From positions 62,001 through 126,000 of the forward strand of contig NZ_LYBV02000009.1 in assembly GCF_001660705.2 (NCBI RefSeq): a stretch of DNA of 64,000 bases, written 5' to 3'. Shown here piece by piece: positions 1 through 7,901 of the stretch. The translations under genes were made by a program, and so were the position numbers. The notes beneath the pieces were generated by a model. That model saw nothing but the letters and a program-made list of their open reading frames with translations, was not told where the DNA came from and searched no databases. This DNA is from Saccharicrinis aurantiacus. Lineage in GTDB: Bacteria > Bacteroidota > Bacteroidia > Bacteroidales > Marinilabiliaceae. Position 1 is the first letter of the stretch; each line of letters starts with the position of its first letter.

Positions 1-1
1 T

Positions 2-196
2 AATTTGCTGTTGCCTTTCGGAGGTCTTTTAATAGCAATTTTTGTTGGTTGGGTTTTAGATAAGGAAGTTGTAAGAGCAGAGTTAGAGAGTCACGGTAAA
101 AAGGTGGCTATATTTAAAGTTATAATGCTTATTGTAAAATACATTGCTCCAGTAGCAGTAGCTATTGTTTTATTGCAAAGCTTAGGTGTCTTTTAA
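2..196 (+). CDS. Sodium-dependent transporter (NSS/SNF family), C-terminal fragment
   Basis: Only the last ~64 codons are inside the window; the reading frame is open to the left edge, so the real start lies outside. The fragment holds a hydrophobic helix beginning LLLPFGGLLIAIFVGWVLD, a short charged loop and a final membrane helix ending in VLLQSLGVF. This resembles the last two transmembrane segments of bacterial neurotransmitter:sodium symporter family proteins, which import amino acids with Na+ at the inner membrane. Substrate cannot be inferred. The family call rests on overall resemblance only. Confidence 0.6.
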   Translation, partial: NLLLPFGGLLIAIFVGWVLDKEVVRAELESHGKKVAIFKVIMLIVKYIAPVAVAIVLLQSLGVF

Positions 197-369
197 AATA
201 CAAATTTGCTTTTTCTAGTAATGTTCTTATTTTTATAAGAGCTAATAAACTAGAAGTTTAATGGTGGCGTTATTGTTTTAATAATTGAAGTTCGCTTTAT
301 AAAAAAGGTGTCTTTGCTTATTAAAATGATAGCGCTTACTTTTTTTAAGCTCTCGTTAAAACCTAATCT

Positions 370-1212
370 ATGTTTGATAAACTGCTTTTATATACCCGGT
401 CGCAACAAAGGGGTATTATAGTTCTTGTGGGTCTTATTATTATACTATTGATAGTAAGGGGTCTTTTGCCATCATATTTCGAATTTATTTACAAAAAAGA
501 AGTAACTGAATACGAAAGGTACTTCATTGCGCTTAATGATTCGCTTAATGATTCGCTTAAGGAACAGCGCGATCGACCTCTACAATTGTTTAGTTTTGAT
601 CCTAACCTTATTTCTAAGGAGGACTTAATGAAATTGGGTTTTAATTCATATCAAACCAAAAATCTTTTATCTTATCGTAAAGCAGGTGGTAGTTTCAAAA
701 AAACAACTGACCTAAAAAAGATTTATGGTGTTGATAGTACTCTGTATAATAAAATTTCACCTTATGTTAGGATAGTGCAGGCCCCTAAAGTTGAGACTAA
801 GTTTATACCTAATAAGAAAAGTAAGCTAAATATTAATAAGGCAACTTACAGTGATCTTGTTAAGGTAAATGACCTTGGTTCAAAATTGGCATCTCGTATA
901 ATTAATTTTCGTAAAGCCCTTGGTGGTTTTTATGATATGAAACAGATTGATGAGGTTTATGGAATTAATAAACAGCTTTGCGTGGCGATTAAAGTTGAGT
1001 TTTATGCTTCGCAGAAAGATATACGTAAAATAGACTTGTCTGAGTATAATATAACCATGTTAGCCAAGCATGCATATCTCAACAGAAAACAAGCAGAAAA
1101 AGTATTGAAATTGTACGAAAAATATAAGGATAGTGGCGAAATATCTGAATTTTATAAACAATTGACAGGAAGTGGGTTGGGTAAAATAATTCCTTATATA
1201 GTAGCTTGGTAG
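370..1212 (+). CDS. Membrane-anchored helix-hairpin-helix (ComEA-like) protein
   Basis: 280 residues. One N-terminal transmembrane helix (about residues 15-35) is followed by a soluble part with repeated helix-hairpin-helix units: about 70-130 (LMKLGFNSYQTKNLL...), 152-208 (LNINKATYSDLVKV...LGSKLASRI) and a divergent third unit at 222-280. The second unit has the classic ComEA form 'LNINKA..L..v.dlG..lA..Ii..R'. Such domains bind DNA without sequence specificity; in Bacteroidota these proteins are common but mostly uncharacterised, so a role in DNA uptake is inference. A 12-bp tandem repeat (531-560) encodes LNDSLNDSLK after the membrane segment. No Shine-Dalgarno precedes the start; the start codon sits in AACCTAATCTATG, which matches the complement of the small RNAs found at 26.7-32.2 kb. 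Confidence 0.7.
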   Translation: MFDKLLLYTRSQQRGIIVLVGLIIILLIVRGLLPSYFEFIYKKEVTEYERYFIALNDSLNDSLKEQRDRPLQLFSFDPNLISKEDLMKLGFNSYQTKNLLSYRKAGGSFKKTTDLKKIYGVDSTLYNKISPYVRIVQAPKVETKFIPNKKSKLNINKATYSDLVKVNDLGSKLASRIINFRKALGGFYDMKQIDEVYGINKQLCVAIKVEFYASQKDIRKIDLSEYNITMLAKHAYLNRKQAEKVLKLYEKYKDSGEISEFYKQLTGSGLGKIIPYIVAW

Positions 1213-1277
1213 TATGTTGTGAATTAGTGCATTATGATTAGGTTTGTTAAGTTTAGATGTAAAAAGAATTCGTAAAG

Positions 1278-1309
1278 TTTGTTGACGTGAAAAAACTTTG
1301 CTTTCTTTG
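1278..1309 (+). promoter_or_regulatory. Putative promoter of rpsU
   Basis: TTTG at 1278-1281 and TTTCTTTG at 1302-1309 resemble the Bacteroidota -33 (TTTG) and -7 (TAnnTTTG) elements with about 20 bases between them. The TA of the -7 element is replaced by TT, so the match is imperfect. It lies about 100 bases before rpsU. Confidence 0.35.
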
Positions 1310-1403
1310 CACCTGCAAATAATCAACAAATGTACTGTTATGTACTCGGAAGTTTCTGATTATTTGAGATTTAAGTAATAAAATTTAGAGAAAATAAAAA
1401 ATC

Positions 1404-1410
1404 AAAGGAG
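1404..1410 (+). promoter_or_regulatory. Strong Shine-Dalgarno of rpsU
   Basis: AAAGGAG ends six bases before the ATG of rpsU. Most genes in this window have no such site, as is usual in Bacteroidota, where bS21, bS18 and bS6 cover the anti-Shine-Dalgarno end of 16S rRNA. A strong site in front of the bS21 gene fits the autoregulation reported for Flavobacterium, where ribosomes lacking bS21 translate rpsU better. Confidence 0.75.
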
Positions 1411-1416
1411 ATAGTT

Positions 1417-1608
1417 ATGATTGTTATTCCAATTAAAGAAGGCGAAAACATCGAGAGAGCATTAAAAAAATTCAAAAGAAAATTTGAGAAAACTGGAGCG
1501 ATGAGATCTTTGCGTTCACGTCAAGCTTTCACTAAACCTTCTGTTAAAAGAAGAGAAGAGGTTAAAAAAGCTATTTACATACAGCAATTACAACAAAACG
1601 AGGATTAA
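1417..1608 (+). CDS. rpsU: 30S ribosomal protein bS21
   Basis: 63 residues, the usual length for Bacteroidota bS21. It starts MIVIPIKEGENIERALKKFK and continues with a highly basic tail (KRKFEKTGAMRSLRSRQAF, KPSVKRREEVKKA). It sits on the platform of the 30S subunit near the 3' end of 16S rRNA. It is followed after 71 bases by a Xer recombinase gene and then hpf, a common arrangement in this phylum. Confidence 0.95.
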   Translation: MIVIPIKEGENIERALKKFKRKFEKTGAMRSLRSRQAFTKPSVKRREEVKKAIYIQQLQQNED

Positions 1609-1679
1609 ATTAAATTCTTAAGGTCAATAGTGTAAAATTTGTTATATTCGTTTAAACGAATAGCTCCAATTGACCTTAC

Positions 1680-2564
1680 ATGATTTTAATAGAATCTTTT
1701 ATAAAATATTTAGAGTTCGAGAAGCGCAGTTCTGAACATACAATTGCTTCATATAGCTGTGATCTCGAACAATTTATTCTTTTTGCTAAGCAGAAAGATG
1801 TAACTCATGTGTCTGATGTCAATCGCAAACTAGTTCGTAGTTGGGTTGTTTATTTGGTAGGTGAGGGTATGGCACCGAAAAGTGTAGGTCGTAAAATAAC
1901 ATCACTTAAATCATACTTCAATTATCTTATGCGTGAAGGATTTGTCGAAATTAATCCGGCAAAAGACATAAGTACTCCAAAAATTCCAAAAAAAATTCCA
2001 ATATTTGTAAGAGAGTCCGAAATGGATCTTTTATTAGATGAATTCCCTTTTACAAGCGATTATGAAGGTGTCAGAGATAGGCTCATTCTTGAATTGTTGT
2101 ATGGTGTGGGATTGCGACGTTCTGAATTGGTTGGTTTAAGAGATAATGACTTTGATTTTTCATTAAAAGAAATTAAAGTTACAGGTAAATATAAAAAACA
2201 GCGCTATATACCTCTTAATGCAAATCTTTTGTTATTAATTAAGAAATACTTGGTAGTAAGAAATCGGGAATTTGAAATTGGTGATAATGGATTTTTCTTT
2301 TTAACAAAGAAAGGAGATGCGGTATATGCTAAGTTAATTTACAGAGTTGTTAATAAATATTTGTCATCTGTTACTACCTTGCAAAAAAAGAGTCCGCACG
2401 TTTTAAGGCATTCTTTCGCAACATCGTTATTGAATGCTGGTGCTGATTTGAATGCTATAAAAGAATTGTTAGGTCACTCTAACTTAACTGCTACTGAAGT
2501 GTACACTCATAGTAGTTTTGAAAAAATAACTGATATATATAAACAGGCCCATCCGCGGTCTTAA
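1680..2564 (+). CDS. xerC: Tyrosine recombinase XerC/XerD family
   Basis: 294 residues, normal for Xer proteins. The N-terminal SAM-like DNA-binding domain covers about residues 1-90; the C-terminal catalytic domain contains Arg in GLRRSEL, Lys in GKYKKQRYIP, HxxR in HVLRHSFATSLL, His in LLGHSNL and the nucleophile Tyr in VYTH. All catalytic residues are present. Xer proteins resolve chromosome dimers at dif sites. The neighbours rpsU and hpf argue for the housekeeping enzyme rather than a phage or integron integrase. Whether it is the XerC or the XerD counterpart cannot be decided here. Confidence 0.88.
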   Translation: MILIESFIKYLEFEKRSSEHTIASYSCDLEQFILFAKQKDVTHVSDVNRKLVRSWVVYLVGEGMAPKSVGRKITSLKSYFNYLMREGFVEINPAKDISTPKIPKKIPIFVRESEMDLLLDEFPFTSDYEGVRDRLILELLYGVGLRRSELVGLRDNDFDFSLKEIKVTGKYKKQRYIPLNANLLLLIKKYLVVRNREFEIGDNGFFFLTKKGDAVYAKLIYRVVNKYLSSVTTLQKKSPHVLRHSFATSLLNAGADLNAIKELLGHSNLTATEVYTHSSFEKITDIYKQAHPRS

Positions 2565-2567
2565 ATT

Positions 2568-2575
2568 TAAGGAGG
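2568..2575 (+). promoter_or_regulatory. Near-perfect Shine-Dalgarno of hpf
   Basis: TAAGGAGG ends seven bases before the ATG of hpf. This is one of the two strongest Shine-Dalgarno sequences noticed in the window; the other belongs to rpsU, two genes upstream. Confidence 0.7.
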
Positions 2576-2582
2576 ATTACGT

Positions 2583-2882
2583 ATGAATATTACAATTCAA
2601 TCGGTGAAGTTTGACGCCGCTGATCATTTACAAGGTTTTATTGAGCAGAAGGTGAGTAAATTAGATGTGTTTTTTGACGGTATTATTGATGCTGAAGTTA
2701 TATTGAAGCTTGATAAAGCTGAATCTAGTGAGAATAAGGTAGCTGAAATTAACTTGAAAGTTCCTGGAGGAGATTTATTTGCAAAGAAGCAGAATAAATC
2801 TTTTGAAGAAGCTGTAGATTCTTCTTGTGAAGCCATGAGAAAGCAACTTATTAAGTACAAAGAGAAGGTGAAAGCTAAATAA
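2583..2882 (+). CDS. hpf: Ribosome hibernation promoting factor (short HPF / YfiA type)
   Basis: 99 residues, matching the short HPF class: one S30AE domain (beta-alpha-beta-beta-beta-alpha) with the start MNITIQSVKFDA, a central 'AEVILKLDKAE..NKVAEINLKVPGG' part and a C-terminal helix 'SFEEAVDSSCEAMRKQLIKYK'. HPF binds the A and P sites of the 30S subunit in resting cells. It follows the xer gene by 18 bases. Its strong Shine-Dalgarno suggests that its translation may respond to the state of the 16S rRNA 3' end. Confidence 0.92.
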   Translation: MNITIQSVKFDAADHLQGFIEQKVSKLDVFFDGIIDAEVILKLDKAESSENKVAEINLKVPGGDLFAKKQNKSFEEAVDSSCEAMRKQLIKYKEKVKAK

Positions 2883-2900
2883 TTAAAAAATAACTAATTA

Positions 2901-2933
2901 TTTTTGCGCAGTGGAAAAATAATCCTACATTTG
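2901..2933 (+). promoter_or_regulatory. Bacteroidota-type promoter for the tRNA-tuf region
   Basis: TTTTTG at 2901-2906 and TACATTTG at 2926-2933 match the -33 and -7 consensus (TTTG / TAnnTTTG) with a 19-base spacer. Transcription would begin near 2940 and run into the hairpin at 2983 and tRNA-Tyr. Confidence 0.7.
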
Positions 2934-2982
2934 CACACCGTTTTAAAAAGGTAAAACTTTTAGGATAAAAAATAAATAAAAT

Positions 2983-3016
2983 CACAGGCTGATTATAGTA
3001 ATATAATCAGCCTGTG
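2983..3016 (+). other. Perfect 15-bp hairpin in the leader before tRNA-Tyr
   Basis: The arms CACAGGCTGATTATA (2983-2997) and TATAATCAGCCTGTG (3002-3016) are exactly complementary around a GTAA loop. No U-run follows, so it is not a normal terminator. It lies between the promoter at 2926 and tRNA-Tyr; an RNA processing site (RNase III type) is one possible role. Confidence 0.7.
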
Positions 3017-3051
3017 AAATGAAATAAAGTTTCTTTTAACGAAAAGAACTT

Positions 3052-3134
3052 GGGCAGATACCAAAGCGGCCAACTGGGACGGACTGTAACTCCGTTGTCT
3101 TTCGACTTCGCAGGTTCGAATCCTGCTCTGCCCA
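3052..3134 (+). tRNA. tRNA-Tyr (GTA)
   Basis: Acceptor arms GGGCAGA (3052-3058) and TCTGCCC (3127-3133) pair fully; discriminator A; anticodon GTA; long variable arm as expected for tRNA-Tyr; T-loop GTTCGAATC. The CCA end is not encoded. Confidence 0.95.
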
Positions 3135-3166
3135 CAAGAACCAGAAAATATTAAATTTTATTCGGG

Positions 3167-3202
3167 TTTGCGAAGTTTTTGATTAATAAATCATTACCTT
3201 TG
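3167..3202 (+). promoter_or_regulatory. Possible promoter between tRNA-Tyr and tRNA-Gly
   Basis: TACCTTTG at 3195-3202 matches the -7 consensus. The nearest well-placed -33 candidate is TTTG at 3167-3170 (24-base spacer, slightly long). It could give separate transcription of tRNA-Gly, tRNA-Thr and tuf. Confidence 0.45.
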
Positions 3203-3218
3203 TAGCCCCGAAGCAAAA

Positions 3219-3291
3219 GCGGGAGTAGCTCAGCTGATAGAGCATTAGCCTTCCAAGCTAAGGGTCGCGGGTTTGAATCCCGTCTCCCGCT
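3219..3291 (+). tRNA. tRNA-Gly (TCC)
   Basis: Acceptor arms GCGGGAG (3219-3225) and CTCCCGC (3284-3290) pair fully. Anticodon loop CTTCCAA gives anticodon TCC. Standard D and T loops; CCA not encoded. Confidence 0.95.
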
Positions 3292-3299
3292 CTTTTTCC

Positions 3300-3371
<72 letters not shown>

Positions 3372-3437
3372 CTATTTCTGGTTCGGTTTTTTATAAAAAT
3401 TAATAGTTAATATTTTAATTGTCTAATTATTCGAGTT

Positions 3438-4625
3438 ATGGCTAAAGAACATTTTGACAGGTCAAAGCCTCACGTGAACATCGGTACTATCGGTCACGTA
3501 GACCACGGTAAAACCACTTTAACAGCTGCTATTACAAAAGTTTTGGCTGAAGCTGGGTTATCAGAAGCAAGAGATTTTGATCAAATTGATAACGCTCCTG
3601 AGGAGAAAGAAAGAGGTATTACAATTAATACTGCTCACGTTGAGTATCAAACTGCAAACCGTCACTATGCACACGTTGACTGTCCAGGTCACGCCGATTA
3701 TGTGAAAAACATGGTAACTGGTGCTGCGCAGATGGATGGTGCTATTATTGTAGTTGCTGCTACTGATGGTCCTATGCCTCAAACTCGCGAGCACATTCTA
3801 CTTGCACGTCAGGTAAACGTTCCTAAACTAGTTGTGTTTATGAACAAAGTTGACATGGTTGACGATGAAGAGCTTTTAGAGTTAGTAGAAATGGAAATTC
3901 GTGAGTTGTTAGACTTTTATGAGTTTGATGGTGACAACACTCCTGTAATCCAAGGTTCTGCTTTAGGTGGACTTAATGGAGATGCTAAGTGGTCTGAAAA
4001 GATTATGGAGCTTATGGAAGCTGTTGATACATGGATTCCTCTTCCTCCACGTGATATTGATAAGCCTTTCTTAATGCCTGTTGAGGATGTTTTCTCAATT
4101 ACAGGTCGTGGTACTGTTGCAACAGGTCGTATTGAGTCTGGTGTAATCAACACTGGTGATGAAATGCAAATTATCGGTTTAGGTGCTGAAGGAAAGAAAA
4201 CTGTATGTACAGGAGTAGAGATGTTCCGTAAGATTCTTGATAGAGGTGAAGCTGGTGATAACGTAGGTTTATTATTACGTGGTATCGATAAAACTGAAAT
4301 CAAAAGAGGTATGGTTCTTGGTGCTCCAGGATTAATTACTCCTCACACTAAGTTTAAAGCTGAGATTTATGTATTGAAGAAAGAAGAAGGTGGTCGTCAC
4401 ACTCCTTTCCATAACAAATACCGTCCTCAGTTTTATTTACGTACTCTTGATGTAACTGGTGAGATTTCTCTTCCAGAAGGTACTGAAATGGTAATGCCAG
4501 GTGATAACGTAACAATCACTGTTGAGCTTATCTACCCAGTAGCTATCGATCAAGGTCTTCGTTTCGCTATCCGTGAGGGTGGTAGAACTGTAGGTGCAGG
4601 TCAGGTAACTGAAATTGTAGAGTAA
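3438..4625 (+). CDS. tuf: Elongation factor Tu
   Basis: 395 residues, full length. G1 motif GHVDHGKT, G3 [13 protein letters not shown]4 NKVDMV and G5 SALGG are all present in the N-terminal GTPase domain, followed by the two beta-barrel domains ending in [10 protein letters not shown]. It brings aminoacyl-tRNA to the ribosome. It lies between tRNA-Thr and tRNA-Trp, the usual context in Bacteroidota. Confidence 0.98.
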   Translation: MAKEHFDRSKPHVNIGTIGHVDHGKTTLTAAITKVLAEAGLSEARDFDQIDNAPEEKERGITINTAHVEYQTANRHYAHVDCPGHADYVKNMVTGAAQMDGAIIVVAATDGPMPQTREHILLARQVNVPKLVVFMNKVDMVDDEELLELVEMEIRELLDFYEFDGDNTPVIQGSALGGLNGDAKWSEKIMELMEAVDTWIPLPPRDIDKPFLMPVEDVFSITGRGTVATGRIESGVINTGDEMQIIGLGAEGKKTVCTGVEMFRKILDRGEAGDNVGLLLRGIDKTEIKRGMVLGAPGLITPHTKFKAEIYVLKKEEGGRHTPFHNKYRPQFYLRTLDVTGEISLPEGTEMVMPGDNVTITVELIYPVAIDQGLRFAIREGGRTVGAGQVTEIVE

Positions 4626-4638
4626 CAATATAGGTGAT

Positions 4639-4662
4639 AATGGAAGGAGAAATCCTTCCATT
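4639..4662 (+). terminator. Hairpin after tuf
   Basis: AATGGAAGGA (4639-4648) pairs with TCCTTCCATT (4653-4662) around a GAAA loop, 13 bases after the tuf stop codon. The following T-run is weak (ATTCTTG), so it may be a leaky terminator or a processing site between tuf and tRNA-Trp. Confidence 0.55.
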
Positions 4663-4673
4663 ATTCTTGTTAT

Positions 4674-4746
4674 ACGGGTTTAGCTCAGTTGGTAGAGCAC
4701 TGGTCTCCAAAACCAGGTGTCAGGAGTTCGAGTCTCTTAACCCGTG
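4674..4746 (+). tRNA. tRNA-Trp (CCA)
   Basis: Acceptor arms ACGGGTT (4674-4680) and AACCCGT (4739-4745) pair fully; discriminator G. Anticodon loop CTCCAAA gives anticodon CCA. It sits between tuf and secE, as in many Bacteroidota. Confidence 0.95.
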
Positions 4747-4807
4747 CAGAGAAAGAAAGATTTAAGCATTTTTATGATGCTTTGTATTCAGATAAAATTA
4801 TAATCCA

Positions 4808-5002
4808 GTGAGTAAGATTGTTAATTATTTCAAAGACGTTCAAGAGGAATTAGTTCACAAGACGTCGTGGCCAACTTGGCCTGAGCTTCAAAATAGTGCA
4901 TTAATTGTAATGGTAGCTTCAACTATAATTGCACTTATTGTTTGGGGAATGGATGTTTCGTTCGATAATACACTAGATTGGTTATATAAACAACTTTACT
5001 AA
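4808..5002 (+). CDS. secE: Preprotein translocase subunit SecE
   Basis: 64 residues with GTG as the start codon. A short amphipathic part with the conserved HKTSWPTWPEL is followed by one transmembrane helix (about residues 31-52), which is the single-helix SecE form. It clamps SecY in the inner-membrane translocon. It is followed after 13 bases by nusG, as is nearly universal. Confidence 0.95.
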   Translation: MSKIVNYFKDVQEELVHKTSWPTWPELQNSALIVMVASTIIALIVWGMDVSFDNTLDWLYKQLY

Positions 5003-5015
5003 CAATTGGTAATAG

Positions 5016-5561
5016 ATGGGTAGCGTCGATAAAAAATGGTATGTATTAAGAGCCATTGGAGGTAAAGAGAAAAAAGTTAAAGAATACGTTGAAAATGAAA
5101 TTGAGCGTCTAAATCTTCAAGATTATATTGCTCAGGTTTTAATTCCAACTGAGAAAGTTTACCAAATTCGTAATGGTAAAAAAATCAGTAAAGAACGTAA
5201 CTACTTCCCAGGATATGTAATGATTGAGGCTGCACTTGTTGGAGAGATTCCTCATATTCTTAAAAGTATTCCCAATGTTATCGGATTCTTAGGTGATAGA
5301 GATAATAGTGCGGTACCTTTACGTATGTCTGAAGTAAATAGGATTCTTGGTAAAGTTGATGAGTTATCAGATACTGAAGAGGATTTAGATATTCCATATT
5401 TTGTTGGAGAAACTGTTAAAGTTATAGACGGTCCATTCAATGGTTTTAATGGAATTATCGAAGAAGTAAATGAAGAAAAGAGAAAGCTTCAAGTAATGGT
5501 TAAAATTTTCGGAAGAAAAACACCATTGGAATTGAGTTTTCTACAGGTTGAGAAAGAGTAG
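5016..5561 (+). CDS. nusG: Transcription termination/antitermination factor NusG
   Basis: 181 residues. The N-terminal NGN domain begins KKWYVLRAIGGKEKKVKEYV and contains the NYFPGYVMIEA segment; a C-terminal KOW domain starts near residue 130 (DGPFNGFNGIIEEVNEE). NusG binds RNA polymerase and couples it to the ribosome or Rho. It lies between secE and rplK. Confidence 0.96.
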   Translation: MGSVDKKWYVLRAIGGKEKKVKEYVENEIERLNLQDYIAQVLIPTEKVYQIRNGKKISKERNYFPGYVMIEAALVGEIPHILKSIPNVIGFLGDRDNSAVPLRMSEVNRILGKVDELSDTEEDLDIPYFVGETVKVIDGPFNGFNGIIEEVNEEKRKLQVMVKIFGRKTPLELSFLQVEKE

Positions 5562-5675
5562 TTGAATTATTCTAAATTGTACGTTAAGCTTCCATAAGGG
5601 ATTTATCTCTTATCCACTGCAACGCAAGTTTAGTTCACACCTTTAATATATATAATAATTAATAAGAATTGCTAC

Positions 5676-6119
5676 ATGGCTAAAGAAGTAGAAACTTTTA
5701 TCAAATTACAGATAAAAGGTGGAGCAGCAAACCCTTCACCACCTGTAGGTCCTGCATTAGGTGCCAAAGGTGTAAATATTATGGAGTTTTGTAAGCAATT
5801 CAACGCCAGAACTCAAGAAAAAGCAGGTAAAGTTTTACCAGTTGTTATTTCGGTGTATACAGACAAATCTTTTGATTTTGTTATTAAAACACCACCAGCA
5901 GCTGTTCAACTTTTAGATGCTGCAAAGCTTAAAGGAGGTTCTCCTGAGCCAAACCGTAAAAAGGTTGGATCAGTAAATTGGGATCAAGTTAAAGCAATTG
6001 CTGAGGATAAGATGGCTGATTTGAATTGTTTTACAGTAGAATCCGGTATGCGTATGGTTGCTGGAACTGCCAGAAGTATGGGTATCACCATTGATGGTGA
6101 ATTCCCAGGTGATAATTAA
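5676..6119 (+). CDS. rplK: 50S ribosomal protein uL11
   Basis: 147 residues. Typical uL11 start [20 protein letters not shown] with [19 protein letters not shown], and the C-terminal rRNA-binding domain with GTARSMGI. It forms the GTPase-associated centre of the 50S subunit. The 114-base gap after nusG includes a small imperfect hairpin (ATAAGGGA...TCTCTTAT near 5596) and could hold a separate promoter or leader. Confidence 0.97.
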   Translation: MAKEVETFIKLQIKGGAANPSPPVGPALGAKGVNIMEFCKQFNARTQEKAGKVLPVVISVYTDKSFDFVIKTPPAAVQLLDAAKLKGGSPEPNRKKVGSVNWDQVKAIAEDKMADLNCFTVESGMRMVAGTARSMGITIDGEFPGDN

Positions 6120-6139
6120 TTTAATACCATTTTGGAGTT

Positions 6140-6835
6140 ATGACAAAACTAACAAAAAGTAAAAAGTTAGCGTTAGATAAAATCGAAGCGGGAAAACAAT
6201 ATTCTCTCGAAGAAGCAGCCAAATTGGTAAAGGAAATTACCACTACTAAATTTGATGCTTCGGTAGATATTGACGTACGTTTAGGTGTTGATCCAAGAAA
6301 AGCAAACCAAATGGTAAGAGGTATTTGTACGCTTCCTCATGGTACTGGTAAAGAAACTCGTGTTCTTGTACTTTGTACTCCTGATAAGGAAGAAGAAGCG
6401 AAAGCTGCAGGTGCTGATTACGTTGGATTGGATGAATACGTTGAAAAGATCAAAGGTGGCTGGACTGACATCGATGTGATTATTACTATGCCTAGTGTTA
6501 TGGCTAAAGTTGGACAATTAGGACGTGTTTTAGGTCCTCGTGGTCTTATGCCAAACCCTAAGAGTGGTACTGTTACAATGGAAGTTGGTAAGGCTGTTCA
6601 AGAAGTAAAATCGGGTAAAATTGACTTTAAAGTTGATAAATTCGGAATAATTCACGCTTCAGTTGGAAAAGTATCCTTTGATGAGCAAAAGCTAGTTGAA
6701 AATGCGAAAGAGTTTATGAATGTTATTCTAAAACTTAAGCCAAGTTCAGCAAAAGGTACTTATGTGAAAAGTATTGGTCTTTCTAGTACTATGAGTCCCG
6801 GTGTTCGTATTGAACCCAAGTCGGTAGATGCTTAA
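6140..6835 (+). CDS. rplA: 50S ribosomal protein uL1
   Basis: 231 residues, full length. It begins with a basic start ([19 protein letters not shown]) and contains the signature [20 protein letters not shown]. It forms the L1 stalk that guides E-site tRNA. It lies 20 bases after rplK. In many bacteria uL1 represses its own operon through an mRNA site; such a site was not identified here. Confidence 0.97.
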   Translation: MTKLTKSKKLALDKIEAGKQYSLEEAAKLVKEITTTKFDASVDIDVRLGVDPRKANQMVRGICTLPHGTGKETRVLVLCTPDKEEEAKAAGADYVGLDEYVEKIKGGWTDIDVIITMPSVMAKVGQLGRVLGPRGLMPNPKSGTVTMEVGKAVQEVKSGKIDFKVDKFGIIHASVGKVSFDEQKLVENAKEFMNVILKLKPSSAKGTYVKSIGLSSTMSPGVRIEPKSVDA

Positions 6836-6860
6836 TGTTTAACTACAGAAAAAAGGAATC

Positions 6861-7379
6861 ATGAATAAGGAAGATAAAAGCTTACTTGTAAAAGAACTAA
6901 AGCAGAATATTGCTGACTATAACCACTTTTATGTGGTTGATGCTGGCGGTATGGATGCAGGTAAAACAAGTGACCTTCGTAGATTATGTTTTAGTAAAGA
7001 GGTTAAAATGATGATGGTGAAAAACTCACTATTCGTTAAAGCTCTTGATCAAACAGAAGGTGACTATGAAGAACTTTATGGATCTCTAGTTGGATCTTCA
7101 GCTGTTTTCTTCACAAATGTAGGTAATGTACCAGCAAAATTAATTCAAGATTTTGCTAAGGCTAATAAAAAGCCGGTATTAAAAGGTGCTTACGTTGAAG
7201 AATCATTGTATATCGGAGCAGACCAATTAGGTGCTCTAGCTACAATTAAGTCTAAAGACGAGTTACTAGGCGATATCATCAGTCTATTACAATCACCAGC
7301 GAAGAATGTTATTTCGGCACTTCAATCAGGTGGTTCAACAATACATGGTGTCTTACAGACACTAGCCGAAAAAGAATAA
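6861..7379 (+). CDS. rplJ: 50S ribosomal protein uL10
   Basis: 172 residues. Contains the VKNSLFVKAL segment and an Ala/Lys-rich C-terminal helix that carries bL12 dimers. It lies 25 bases after rplA, so there is no room for the long L10 leader known from other phyla. AAAAAGGA shortly before the ATG may act as a modest ribosome binding site. Confidence 0.96.
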   Translation: MNKEDKSLLVKELKQNIADYNHFYVVDAGGMDAGKTSDLRRLCFSKEVKMMMVKNSLFVKALDQTEGDYEELYGSLVGSSAVFFTNVGNVPAKLIQDFAKANKKPVLKGAYVEESLYIGADQLGALATIKSKDELLGDIISLLQSPAKNVISALQSGGSTIHGVLQTLAEKE

Positions 7380-7419
7380 GTAAAAAAAGTAAAGAATTAA
7401 TATTTTAATATTTAGAGAA

Positions 7420-7797
7420 ATGGCAGATTTAAAGAAGCTTGCAGAAGAATTAGTTAACTTAACAGTAAAAGACGTTAACGAGCTTGCAGAGATCCTTAAA
7501 GACGAATATGGTATTGAGCCTGCTGCTGCAGCTGTTGCTGTTGCTGGTCCTGCCGCTGGTGGTGATGCCGGTGCTGCTGAAGAGCAAACTGAATTTGACG
7601 TAATTTTAAAATCAGCTGGTTCTTCAAAACTAGCTATCGTAAAATTAGTTAAAGAAATGACTGGTGTAGGTCTTAAAGAAGCTAAAGAATTAGTTGACAA
7701 AGCACCTGCTCCATTAAAAGAAAAAGTTTCTAAAGAAGAAGCTGAAGCTTTAAAAACTCAATTAACTGAAGCTGGAGCTGAAGTTGAACTTAAGTAA
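7420..7797 (+). CDS. rplL: 50S ribosomal protein bL12 (L7/L12)
   Basis: 125 residues. N-terminal dimerisation part, an Ala/Gly-rich hinge at about residues 34-52, and the conserved C-terminal domain ([35 protein letters not shown]). It recruits translation GTPases. It lies 40 bases after rplJ. Confidence 0.97.
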   Translation: MADLKKLAEELVNLTVKDVNELAEILKDEYGIEPAAAAVAVAGPAAGGDAGAAEEQTEFDVILKSAGSSKLAIVKLVKEMTGVGLKEAKELVDKAPAPLKEKVSKEEAEALKTQLTEAGAEVELK

Positions 7798-7827
7798 TTA
7801 CTACTACCTATAATATAGGGTTGGTTT

Positions 7828-7852
7828 AGGGACTTATCATTGATAAGTTCCT
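7828..7852 (+). terminator. Hairpin/attenuator between rplL and rpoB
   Basis: AGGGACTTATC (7828-7838) pairs with GATAAGTTCCT (7842-7852) with one G-T pair; CTTTTTAT follows after a few bases. The position corresponds to the partial attenuator known between rplL and rpoB in E. coli, which sets the lower expression of rpoBC; that role here is inferred from position. Confidence 0.6.
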
Positions 7853-7901
7853 ATGCCTTTTTATGCATTTATGTTATTAAGTTCAATTAATTCGTTAATA
7901 A

